The notes beneath the pieces are model-generated. The model was not told where the DNA came from. It was given only the letters and a program-made list of their open reading frames with translations, and made no database searches. Of a stretch of 64,000 nt of DNA, positions 1 to 10,633 are shown one piece after another. The stretch is taken from contig NSJX01000027.1 in assembly GCA_002286715.1 (NCBI GenBank), positions 186,001 through 250,000 on the forward strand. Reading direction: 5' to 3'. Position 1 is the first letter of the stretch. Every line of letters begins with the position of its first letter. This stretch comes from Dentipellis sp. KUC8613. Its lineage: Eukaryota > Basidiomycota > Agaricomycetes > Russulales > Hericiaceae. Position numbers and translations under genes: made by a program.

Positions 1-1563
1 ACGTCGCTTCGATATTCCCTCCTGATGTACTCCCAAAGTTGGCACGGCCACTGGAAGAGGACGTTGATATGAGCGGCTTTCTCCCTCTGAGAGGTTCTGC
101 TGCGGACGACAAGCAACGCGACTCTGGCACACTGGGAGAACAAATGGAAATCGACGAACCTCGGGCGTTGGAGCAAGTTCATCCTAACGAAGAACAGCTC
201 ATGCGGATATGGGATATCTGGAACGATGCCCGGCGTCTCGCAGACGCCACAGGCTTGTCTTTGGGACAGATTTCGCGACCACCAAGCACTTCGCAGGATT
301 CTCTGCCTAATGGCAAGGGAGTTGATCCTACTCGAAAGGATGGCGCGAACGCCACGGGACTGAGCCAGAGTCCTCACTCGCTAGACCAGTCGCAATGGCA
401 GCCTTGGTCGGCCCCGAAAGAAGTCGAGGAGGATGCCCGGACCGAAGCTACGAAAACGGATGACGATCCTGTCGGCGACGCCTTCAGACAAGCTTTGAAC
501 GTGTCCGATGACGAGCGAGAGGAGCAGGATGAAATTGTATGGAATCCCAGGTAAGTGCTGGAGACGATGAGTCTGTCGTACGCAGCACTAAAGTAACCTC
601 AGAGCATTGTCACCTGAGAAGCCTGCTCCAATCCAGCCACGCCGAACTCCCGCCCACATCCGGACTGTCTCCGGGATGAGCCCTACGAGCCCCATTAGCC
701 CTGTGAAGCCTAGTCCCGTATACGGCGCTACGTCTCCAGTTCACCGTTTTGGCACCCATGCTTCTTCGGTCTCGCCGACTGGGCCAACACCAGTAGCCTC
801 CAACGTCGTGCAGACTACGGCGCAGGATCTCCTCAACAATGTTATGTCATTCAGGCCTGTTGGCGGCGCCCATGTTGGACCTCGGCAGCCTTCACACAGG
901 AGCCAGGTGTCCCAGTCAGCATTGAACTCGCCGCTCGGACAACAGCCCAGCGGACCTCCGGCCCCTCACCCGCAGCTTTTGTTTGGTGCCTCTCAGGCAG
1001 GACCGGGTTCAGGCCAATCCATATGGGCAGCTGGGCCCGGCGAAGGGTCGCTCATGCCACAAAATCGTGCACCTTCAGGATCTTATCCGTTACCGCCGCC
1101 GACTTCGGGAGGACACATGGCCAACCCATCCATGAGCCAGGCCTCGTGGCCTTCGCCGTACGATCGTCCCAACCAAGCCTCGAATGCTCAGTACATGAAC
1201 GCAATGCCGCCTCTTAACACATTCGCTGCTCCTGGTCCTAATAACGCACATCGCCGTGTCCCAAGTGCGGCTTTGCCCATGACAAATGTGTATACGAACA
1301 CAAACCCGAACGAGGCAATGGCATACGTGCAATATAATCAGGCATCTGCTCCGCCTAACCATTCAGTTGGTTTCGGCAGGCCTGCTCTGGGAGGCTTAGG
1401 ATCTGCGCCGGGCGCAAACTTCGACCCCGCGATAGTGTCCGTGGGGGGCCAGCCACCCCACCTGCCCTACTCATATCCGCACGGACACCACGCCCTAAAC
1501 TCCATCGACCATTCCGGAAACCGCCGCCCGAACGCAGGAGGAATCTGGGGAAGCGCAGGATAG
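1..1563 (+). CDS. Est1/SMG7-like protein, C-terminal part (5' end outside window)
   Basis: The reading frame is open from the window edge and has no start here. Exon one ends at 550, a 52-nt intron covers 551-602, and the last exon runs from 603 to the TAG at 1561-1563. The visible N-terminal stretch has an LEEDVDMSGFLPLRG segment, which resembles the end of the EST1 DNA/RNA-binding domain of Est1/SMG5-7 proteins, followed by VHPNEEQLMRIWDIWNDARR. The rest is a long disordered tail rich in Pro, Ser, Gly, Asn and Gln. In that family the folded TPR/14-3-3-like part lies upstream, outside this window; members act in nonsense-mediated decay or telomere maintenance. The family call rests on one short motif and on the architecture, so it is tentative. 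The frame and the intron are secure. Confidence 0.5.
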
Positions 1564-2364
1564 ACATCGTCTCGCTCGGATTCACCCATCGTCTGGACTG
1601 GGGTGCCGTCTTTCTCTCCTCTCACAAGGGCTGCCGTTGCCCAGACACGCATACGCATCTCAGCACGCTGTACCGGCCGCCTCCTCGCGCCTGCTTCTTG
1701 CGAAGTCTCTCGCCGCCCCGCCTGCGCCGGTGTGTTCATCGGTTCCGACGGGGCCCGACGAGCCCCTGCTGTGGCTTCCTGTCTGTCTTATATATGGATA
1801 TTACATGCCTTTGGTCCGCGACGTCGAACGCCTGGACACGTATGTCAGCGCGCGGGCGTCGCATCGCTTATTATGCCCTTTATCTCTTGATATGGTGAAG
1901 ACGGAGGCGTACGAAACCGTGGCGTCTCCGCGTCGCCTGCGTCCCGCGTCCCGGCTTCCTAGCTTTTACCCTCATACCATTTCCCTTAGCTCACTAGCAC
2001 CCTGTATGTCGTTCCGAGGGCCAAATTCATGACGTATTGGCGTACAAGCTGGCATTGTACGTACTCGCGTCAATGGTCCGGTTTGCTGGGTGCGAGGTGG
2101 AGAGACTTGAGGACGGGGAGGAGAACATAGGTAAGTCAGGATGTGTTGGAGCTCGCGTGCCCGGGCATGCGACGCGAACGTGCTTTTCTGCCCTATATGC
2201 ATCACCTACATAGCTTGCATCGCGAGCAGAGAGAAGTTCACCCACTCATCGTCCATACCAACGAATAGGACCTCTTATTCGGACTGAAACTCATAAGGTG
2301 TGGGTTCTTGCTTTCCTTCTTACCACCCCCACCACCTGGCTGACACCTGCACCACCCACCTTAG
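1564..2364. other. Intergenic region, 3' flank of Est1-like gene and promoter of next gene
   Basis: About 800 bp between two plus-strand genes. Short open frames occur on both strands, but none has family motifs or matching splice sites. The stretch just before 2365 is rich in C and T, as is common in basidiomycete promoters. Nothing else was recognised. Confidence 0.5.
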
Positions 2365-3606
2365 ATGCCACTGCCCACAGTTCCCCCCAAAAGACCCTTC
2401 TACAAAGCCGGCTACCGCCACGACATTGCCTACCCGCGCCAAATCAGCATGCCCGAGCGCGACAGCGAGCCACGCTGCCTCGTGCACCACACCGACGCAG
2501 GCCCGCTCGTGCGCGTGCGCATCCTCGACTCAGAGCCGGCAAGCGGCAGCGCGTCAGGGCCAGTTGCGCACCGGTGCTTCGTGCCGCGGTGCTACGCGGC
2601 GCCGCTCGCGCTGCTGGGGAAGAAGATGGCGTTCTTCGAGGCGCTGCGCTACGCGAGCGGCGTGCCGATCCGCAGCCGCACGGGCGCGGGCTGGCACCGG
2701 CTCGCGCGCACGGACATGCTCGAGTACACGTACCTCTGGCGCGTGTGCGTGCGCTTCGTCGCGGAGCTGCTCGAGGAGACGCGGATGCGCCGCGTCGGCG
2801 CGGGGTGGCGGTCGGACGTACTGCGCGGGTATCTGCACCGCGAGTACGCGCGGCACGAGCATACGCTCGCGGGGCGCGCGGCGTACTGGCGCGAGCAGAC
2901 GTGCGGGGGCGGGGCTGCGTATGAGCGGCCGGACGAGCAGGACATGGGTTTGTGCATCGCCTTTGCCTGTGCCACGCGTGCTTTTGGAGGCTGACTGTCG
3001 ATCTGCCCCGGCGTGATATCAGACTGGGACGCGTTCTTGGAGGCTGACAGAAAGCAGCGCGGATGGCACGCGTTCCTCTGGCGGCACATCAGCCAGGGGT
3101 ACACAGACGATCACCACGACAGACCACAGCAGTGGCTCGCGTGGCTCCGGGAGGACCTCAGCCTCGCGCGCGACGCCAAGCTGAGCTTCGAGGAGGCCCC
3201 TCGGTCCAGGGTCGATAGCGCTAGGAGCCTCCCCAAGCCCAAGCTCAATTTCTATGAGCCGCGCTCAGATATCAATACGCATACAACGTCAGCCAAGCGG
3301 CGGACACGACGTCAAGACGGTGCTGATAGCGGGACGATCGACGAGGACCCTCCTATGGCTATTCAGTGTGAAGACGGACGGCAGGTGCGGGCGGCTGAGA
3401 GGAACGCGGAGCCAGCGCAGGATGCGATCGACGAGTCCGAGTCTGCCGAGGCAGCCTTCGCAGGTCCGCGCAAAAGGAGGAGGGTCACATTCGTGATGTA
3501 TGTGGACGCGGGCTTGGACTTCGAGTTCACAGTCGCGGGCGCACCCGTTATCCCAACACCAGTGCCAGCAGAACTGACTGACAACGAAGAACGTGCAATA
3601 GACTGA
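2365..3606 (+). CDS. Hypothetical protein, 388 aa
   Basis: Two exons, 2365-2947 and 3023-3606, joined across a 75-nt GT..AG intron; the phases match and give 388 residues. The ATG at 2365 opens MPLPTVPPKRPFYKAG. I do not recognise the family. The first half (about residues 1-195) looks folded, with charged and aromatic residues and several Trp, and continues into WDAFLEADRKQRGWHAFLW after the intron. The last third is disordered, contains a basic KRRTRRQ patch and a basic PRKRRRV patch that could be nuclear localisation signals, and ends with a short hydrophobic strand and an acidic tail. The two alternative frames over 2298-3016 are GC-rich shadows with Arg/Ala-rich products. The gene is convergent with LCB2, and the stop codons lie about 220 bp apart. 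Confidence 0.65.
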
Positions 3607-3823
3607 CGATAAAATTCACACCACTGTAGCTGTAACCAAAAGACGTAGCAGCCCCAGGGCCTCTATCGCATTAAATAAACGCTATAACTATAACACACAC
3701 AGACCTGCGCCCAGATCTAGAAAGCAACTTCATTCGTTCCACTACATGCTAGCAGCCAAAAAGCCAATGTGGTATTCCCGCCGGAAGATAGTACTGAGCA
3801 CCGTTACAGCCCCGTGCCCCGTC

Positions 3824-6070
3824 TCACTCCTGCATATTGACGAGCTCGACGGCGTTGTCGAAGATGCGCTGCAGCGGCCAGCGCTCGCCCTCGAGGTGCT
3901 TGAGGTCGAGCACGTCGCCGATCTCGTCGCACGCGCGCAGCACGATGTCGATGTCCTCCTTCGTGTGCGCCGCGCTGAGGCAGAAGCGCACGCGCGACGT
4001 GACGAGCGGCGTGGCCGGGTACGCGACGACGACGATCACGATCGGCGTCGCGCGCGTGCGCATCATGCGCGCGAACACGGCCATCTTGCCCGGGTTGAAC
4101 AGCAGCAGCGGCACGATCGGCGAGTCGCTGTGCCCGTACGTGATGAACCCGAGCTTCTCGAGCCCGCGCGAGAGGTAGCGCGAGTTGAAGGCGAGGCGGC
4201 GGAGGCGCGCGCGGCCCTGGGAGCCGTCGGCCATGTTGGGAGGGAGCTGCAGCCACGACGGGAGGAGCGAGGGCGCCGCGGGGCCGGGGTACGAGTACTG
4301 CTCCATCTCCTGGCGGATGGTGACAGCCGAGTCGGACGAGCGCGAGCCGTGCTTGAGGGTGGGAGCAGGAGAAGCGCCGACACCCATGATGCTGGCCATG
4401 CTGGCCATGACCTGCAGCAGGACGGGGGGAGTCATGGACTCGGCGTAGGTGCCGCCGTGGCCACGCAGCCGCATGCGATCGATGAGCGCCTTGTTGCCAG
4501 AGATGTAGCCACCCGCGGCGCCGAACGACTTGGTGAATGTGCCCATGAGGATGTCGATCTCGCGCGGGTTAATGTTGTAGTAATCAGCGACGCCGCGGCC
4601 GTGCGGACCAAGAGCACCGATCGAGTGAGCCTCGTCGACGAAGACATAGAACTGCAGGCCAGATCAGCAAGAATGAAATGCGAGTTGACAAGGGCACAAA
4701 CCTTGTACTTCTTCTTGAGCTCCAAAAGGACGGGAAGGTTGACCATGGTGCCCTCCATGCTGTACAGACCCTCAACGATCACGAGAATCTTCTTCCACGG
4801 ACGATGCGTCTTCGGCTGGCCCTGGCTGATAACCTCGCGCAAGAGCGTCTCGAGCGACTCCATATTGTTATGCTTGAACATGCGCACATTCGCGCCGCTC
4901 AGACGCACGCCAAACCGGATGGACGCATGGTTGAGCTCGTCCGAGATGACGAGGCAGCCCTTGCCCACGAGCGCGGGGATGATCGTCGAGTTCGTCGCAA
5001 AGCCCATGGAGCTGATGAGCGCGTCCTCCTGGCCGACGAAGCTCGCGACGAGCGCCTCCGCCGCAAGGTGCAGCTCGGACGTGCCGCCCTCGAGCCGCGC
5101 ACCGCACGTCGACACGCCGTAGCGGCGCATGCCTTCCTCGACGACGTCCGCGCAGCCGCCGCGGGCCTGCGCGAAGCCGAGGTAGTTGTACGAGGAGATG
5201 TTGAGCGCGCGGGTCTTGGTGCCGGTGAACACCTGCGTCAGGTTGTGGTCCGGGGACGTGCGGTCGAGGAGCGTGAGCGTGCGGCCGGGGACGCCAGTGA
5301 TGGGGTGGCCGAAGCAGTCGTCGATTCGGGCCTTCAGGCGGCGGGTATAGAAGGAGTCGAAGTCCGAGTTCAGGGGGGCATGACCCTAGAACACAGCGTC
5401 AGCACGGGAATACAGCGCGCGGGGGAGAGAGAAAACGCGAAACGGATGGCGGTTGCGAGGCGCGACTGCGGTCGTCAGCCATGGGCCGGCGCCAATGATG
5501 GGAAGGCGCGTCGACACGGCCGAGATCCCGACGGGACGAAAAGGAGAGACTCACATCGTAAGGGAGCAGATGGCGGTAGAACTTGGGGTTGAACCGCTTC
5601 CCGAGGAAGTCGCGCATGTGTCCGAGACAGATGAGGATGAGGTAGCTGAGGTACGTCGTGAGGAGGATGTAGTACGGGGGCTCCTTCTCCTCGAACGGCT
5701 TGACTTCAGCGCCGGGCGGGTGCGCCGACGTGTACCGGTAGTTCTCGTTCGCGCAGTGCCCGAACTCGGAGTGGAGGGTGTCGAAGACCTGCTCTGAGGT
5801 GGGGGGGTTGAGCGGGAGCGCGAGCCCGTCCGCGTTGTCGTCAGACTCGTTGAGCACGGTGTCCTCCGACGATGAGGTCACGGACGAGGACAGCGAAAGC
5901 GCCGGGGTGGACGTGGGGGTGCCGCCGTGTGCCCTGGCGCGAGCGTCCGCCTGGGAGACTGCGGAGAGGTAGGAGGCGGCAGAGGCCATTGCGGACATGG
6001 ACTGAGAGGAGCGTTTTTTGAACATAGAGGCAATGGGGGAAGGGGGGTTAAGAGCGATGTTTGACGGCAT
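3824..6070 (-). CDS. LCB2: Serine palmitoyltransferase subunit 2
   Basis: PLP-dependent enzyme that condenses serine with palmitoyl-CoA, the first step of sphingolipid synthesis, as a heterodimer with LCB1 in the ER. Three exons, 6070-5555, 5385-4702 and 4651-3824, give 675 residues. An N-terminal disordered Ser/Thr-rich part of about 120 residues precedes a membrane segment (about 137-160) followed by the aminotransferase-fold domain. The signature GTFTKSFG is present with the PLP lysine near residue 441, after the VFVDEAHSIG strand. The Ser-rich segment before the C-terminal domain is somewhat long. Start chosen as the first ATG in frame, with no upstream extension. Large open frames on the opposite strand across this gene are codon shadows. 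Introns are 169 and 50 nt; the first is unusually long for this window. Confidence 0.96.
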
Positions 6071-6500
6071 CGTCTGGGTGGAAAGAGGAGATCCACGAGC
6101 ACTCGTCGTCGAGGGGGACTTGGACGACGAGGACGACGGGAGAGAGGAGGCGCGGATGAGCTATCCCTCCTCGGTTTCAATATTTGACCTGGTCCGCACC
6201 CGTGGGAACTTCCTGCCTTGCCTCCCGCTTCACCCCGACCCTCGCCTCGTTCACACTCGCTTAGATATCCCCAATGCTGCATCGATAGCGCATGTATCGT
6301 ATTTATGTGTATACAACAGGTCTCTTCTACTCCCACTAATTATGTATCTAAGCCTCGTTTTGGCGGTAGACGCAGCAGACTGGCAGTCCCAGACGAACGG
6401 GGTAACGAGTAAGGAATAGTGCTAAAATGTCCCTAGGTAGTTCAGTCTAAAACTCCATAGCCATTATCTAGAAAAAATGTCAGAGAAAGCCGCAGCTGGC
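6071..6500. other. Intergenic: LCB2 promoter and 3' flank of UDP-glucose dehydrogenase
   Basis: About 430 bp between two minus-strand genes. It must hold the LCB2 promoter and the 3' untranslated region of the dehydrogenase gene. No clear TATA box or other element was recognised. Confidence 0.5.
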
Positions 6501-8342
6501 TCAGAGCCTCTCGCCGCGGCCAATCGTGGTGACCTGCATATCTCCGTTAGCAACACCCGGTGTGTCAGCGGCGAAAAGCACCGACCTTGAAGCCAATCTT
6601 GCGGAGCTCGTCTGCGTTCAAGATCATGCGGCCGTCGAACACGAACGCGGGCTTCTCCATGGTGTTGTAGATCGCCGTCCAGTCGATCTCGCGGAACTCG
6701 TTCCACTCAGTCGCAATCACGACCGCCTCGCTGTTCTTCGATGCCTCGAGGGCCGACGGCGCGAGCGTCACCTGCTTCTGGACTGGAGGCATCGCGTTTC
6801 AGCATGATCGCTGCGCGGGGAAAGACGGGAGCATGACGTACTCTGCTCGAGGGGGACGTTGGGCATCGCTTCCGACAGGTCGAGCCAGATCTGCGCGGCT
6901 TCGACTTGCGGGTCGTAGATGGTCACGCGCGCGCGCTCCTGCAGGAAGTCGCGGACGAGCGTGATCGCGGGCGACTCGCGGGTGTCGCCGGTGTCCGCCT
7001 TGAACGCGAATCCGAGGACCGCGATGTTCTTTATAACGGATCAAATGAGCATGATGCGTGCGATAGGCAATCTGTCAAGTACCCACCTTGCCAGTGATGG
7101 TGTTGAAGAGCGTGTCCACGACCGTCTTCGAGAACCGGCGCTTCTGGTACTCGTTCATGGTCACGACCTGGCGCCAGTACGCAGCGACCTCGGGCAGGTG
7201 CAGGCTCTCGCTCAGGTACACAAGGTTGAGAATATCCTTCTGGAAGCAGGAGCCGCCGAATCCGACGGAGGCGCGCAGGAACTTGGGCCCAACACGCGAA
7301 TCGCGGCCGACGGCGTGCGCGACCTCGTCGATGTTGGCACCGGTGGCCTCGCAGATGGCGGAGAGCGCGTTGATGGAGGAAATACGCTGAGCGAGCATGG
7401 CGTTTGCTGCGAGCTTGGAAAGCTCGGACGACCAGAGGCCGACGGTGAGGATGCGCTCCTTGCTGTTACGCGATATCAGCTTGCAAGTCCACCCTCAAGC
7501 ATCACAGGATACTCACGGGACCCAGTTCGCGTAGACATCAGCAAGCGACTGGCACGCGTTCTTGCCCTCCTCGGTCTGGAGCGATCCGATGAGAACACGG
7601 TCGGGGCTGAAGAGATCCTGGATGGCAGTGCCCTCCGCAAGGAACTCGGGGTTGGAGAGGATGTCGAAGCGGCAGCCGGGCTTGGAGTTGGCCTCCAAGA
7701 TCGTGCGCATCGATTCGGCGGTGCGGCATGGCACGGTCGACTTCTCGACGACGATCTTGGACGACGTCGCGACGGCAGCGATGCGGCGCGTCGCCGACTC
7801 GACGTAGCTGCACAAGACGCCAGTCAGCTACTCTGTGATCTCGAAGCCAAGGGCGGAGCGCGTCCGAAAGGCACCGCGACGCGCAAGATTAGACACGCAC
7901 TTCAGGTCGGCAGCGAAGCCCGCGCCGACGCCGCTCTTCTTCGTGGGCGTGTTGACGCTGACAAAGATGAGATCGGCCTCTTGGATAGCGCGGTCGACGT
8001 CCGTCGAGAAGAAGAGGTTGCGGCCGCGGGCCTGCTTGACGACGTCGACGAGGCCGGGCTCGTAGATGGGGACGGCAAAGTCGGGGCTGTTCCACGCATC
8101 GATGCGGGCCTGGTTGAGATCGACGATGGTGACCTGGATGTTGGGGCACCTGAGCGCGATGACGGCGCACGTCGGGCCACCTGTTGGGCTGATCAGACAC
8201 GTTCGTTCGCCGTGCAGCGTGTAGAACACGCACCGACATAGCCAGCACCGACTGAGCACAAATAAGATGTGAGCGAGGTTCAGTGCAAAGTATGTGAGGG
8301 ATACGCACTGCAGCAGATCTTCTTGACGTTGACGGGGGCCAT
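6501..8342 (-). CDS. UGD1: UDP-glucose 6-dehydrogenase
   Basis: Oxidises UDP-glucose to UDP-glucuronate with two NAD+, feeding UDP-xylose and glucuronate-containing glycans in the cytosol. Eight exons: 8342-8309, 8251-8234, 8180-7901, 7807-7517, 7462-7087, 7028-6842, 6782-6586 and 6533-6501. All phases agree and the product is 471 residues, normal for the family. The Rossmann motif IGAGYVGG is assembled across three exons. The segment [12 protein letters not shown] and the catalytic [10 protein letters not shown], with the nucleophilic Cys near residue 280, are intact, as is the C-terminal UDP-binding domain containing [19 protein letters not shown]. The second exon has only 18 nt. Introns are 52-93 nt. 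The long plus-strand frame 6919-8241 is an antisense shadow. Confidence 0.96.
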
Positions 8343-10633
8343 TGTTAGATGTGGAGGGATGAGGGGAGGAGAGAAGGAGTACGGGGAGCTAATGAACGGA
8401 AAAATGAGGCCGACGACGACGGGGATATACAGCCAGGCGACGGTCTATCCAATCATCTCGGCCCGGCCGAGAGGCTCTTGCCCGCTTTCGGCCAGCCCTC
8501 CGCGCCTTGGCACAACATCTCACCACTTTCTCCTCCTCATCGTTCGATACTCTCCTCAACGTCCTCCAGGCGCCCTCAAACATGCTTATATCACAAGCCC
8601 ATCTGCACCATGCCTGACAGATCCAGTCAATGCCCCCCGAGCTCTGCGGACTCCGTGCTCTTCGAGCGGTCTGATGTCCTCATCAGGCAACCACCACGTT
8701 AGCAAATCTGTCTCGGCGTATGTCACCCGCGCGGCATCCGGGGGCGCCTTCCAGTCCAGCGCGATTCAGCGTGTCGTATCGACACAAGCTCTCGCTCAAC
8801 CGAGATTCGCTAACCTTACGACCCTCTCGAGGCCGGTCTGGTTACCTGTAAGGCCTGGACTCGACATCAGGGTACTTCTAGGCGAACATATGAACACTCA
8901 GGTGCGCGTTTCTCCCACTCCCAGAGCGGTACCACTCACCCAGTGGGCTGAATTCGAAGATCGTTGTTGATCATCAGTGCGGCACATTTACTGTGTGTCT
9001 TTTGCCCCTGGTCTGGTCGATGATTCGCCCGCAAATTGCCGCGCTTCGATCTGATAGGGCCTCGTTCATCCAAACGCGCAGGAAGGTGATCATGACGCAG
9101 AAACACATCTTTATCCACCAGATTCATCAAGGTCGGTACTTACCTGGCTGCGTGGACATGGTCGCTTGCACTCGCACAGCTAAGCTAGTTACGCACCTGG
9201 CTATGTGACGGTCTGTGTTCGTTCGTCTTTGGAGCGAAGATGTGTCAATATCACTATTTGCCACCAGACAATTATACATAACGCTTACATGGCACCCTCA
9301 TCTCATCTTCCATTGGCTCACGCAAGAACCGCGGGTGCACCGAACACCTCAGCTTGACGTCCTTCCCTCGCACTTCCTTATATCTTCTCGGAACCCACTC
9401 ACCGACGCGGATCAGCGGACAAGTGCTGTGTCGGGATCCAACTCCGTTGGACACACAAACGCCGCATTCGGTATCTGGTTGTCCTGAGTATGTTTGTGGC
9501 GCACAGACAGTTAACTAGGCAAGTAGCTCGGGATTACAGCCAGCGTGCCGCGCGAGTCAGTCTCGGAAAAGCATTCCGTCGCATCCCCCGGGCCCGTCTT
9601 GCAAGAAGCCACCGCCTCTCCATCGTACTTCACCGTACGCCGCACGTCACTCAAAGTCACCAGGCCCGCCCACTAGCCTCGCGTTTTATCACCAAGACAC
9701 GACAAACAGCGATCCTTATTCGACACTCAAACGTGAGCGGTGCCTTGATGGACACCCCTTCACAACACCCTCCACAGAAGCCTCGACCGCCGTCGAACTG
9801 CCATTCTAATAGCCTTGCGCCTCGCAGCAAAGGAGTTGCTACAATTGGCAGTCGCTCGACGGCGTAGTCGGAATTAGAACGGCGCTGTATGTTCAGTCAG
9901 GAGAATGAAGAGGACATTGTGTGAGTGTCGACGCAGCCTCTCGTTGGCCGTGAGGCAGCTGATTGCCTTATACTTCAAGCAGGGACTAGAACGTCCCCGG
10001 ACTTCCATTCGTACGACGTCAGTCCATCCGTCTTTGCTCTAATTTTGGAACTCAAGTATCTACAGAGCGCCGCACGTGCGCATTAGCCTTGCAATCCTGC
10101 TCCGAGTCGCAGCGTATAGCATCCACCGCGTTCGGGTCTAGTGCAGCACGTCGCCTGTCACCGCGCTCAAAAGCCTCCTCAACAGGTCGACATTCATGCT
10201 TCCCGGCGAAACAACCTGCGGGCGGCGGGCGGACGAAGCTGAATTACTACTGCCATGCCGCCCGCACCCAAGCCAGTCGGAAATTACACGGCGTCGTTCT
10301 CATGCAAGGGGCGCATTCCTCTGCCCGCGACAGATCTTACCCCGGACTCGCGCTTCAGGACATACTATGTCCGAGGGAATCCTGTCTGACAGGCAAAATG
10401 CCTAGTCGCGACCACGGCCCTGGTTTCCGACGACGTGGGCCGGCACTTGTGCTCCCCATCGAGCCTATCCGCCTATCCTCGAAAATGTCAAGCTGGCAGC
10501 AGACAAGTATAAAGTCTAGCCGAGCGAGCCTCGTTCTCCTCATCCCCAACCTCGTTGGATTTCGCCACAATCCCTGCACCCCCAACCCAGCCTTCCTTCG
10601 TTCTTAACCTTTCTTCACCACTCCTTCTTCACC
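8343..10633. other. 2.3-kb region without a recognisable gene
   Basis: Lies between the start of UDP-glucose dehydrogenase (minus) and the start of the 1152-residue protein (plus), so it is a divergent promoter region. Open frames such as 8269-8970, 9490-9867 and 10089-10607 have skewed, low-information products and no splice-consistent extension. I saw no tRNA, repeat or transposon signature. A non-coding transcript or a fast-evolving small gene cannot be excluded. Confidence 0.45.
10508..10513 (+). promoter_or_regulatory. Probable TATA box of the 1152-aa gene
   Basis: TATAAA located about 120 bp upstream of the ATG at 10634, followed by a CT-rich stretch leading to the start codon. Position and context fit a core promoter; no transcription start is known. 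Confidence 0.45.

Noticed and set aside
2298..3016. Two alternative frames over the 2365 gene
   Set aside because: Arg/Ala-rich low-information products; only the 2365 frame splices in phase to the downstream exon.
3746..5122. 458-residue plus-strand frame
   Set aside because: Antisense to LCB2; the product is Arg/Ala/Val-rich and follows the codon bias of the true gene on the other strand.
6919..8241. 440-residue plus-strand frame
   Set aside because: Antisense shadow of UDP-glucose dehydrogenase, crossing four of its introns.
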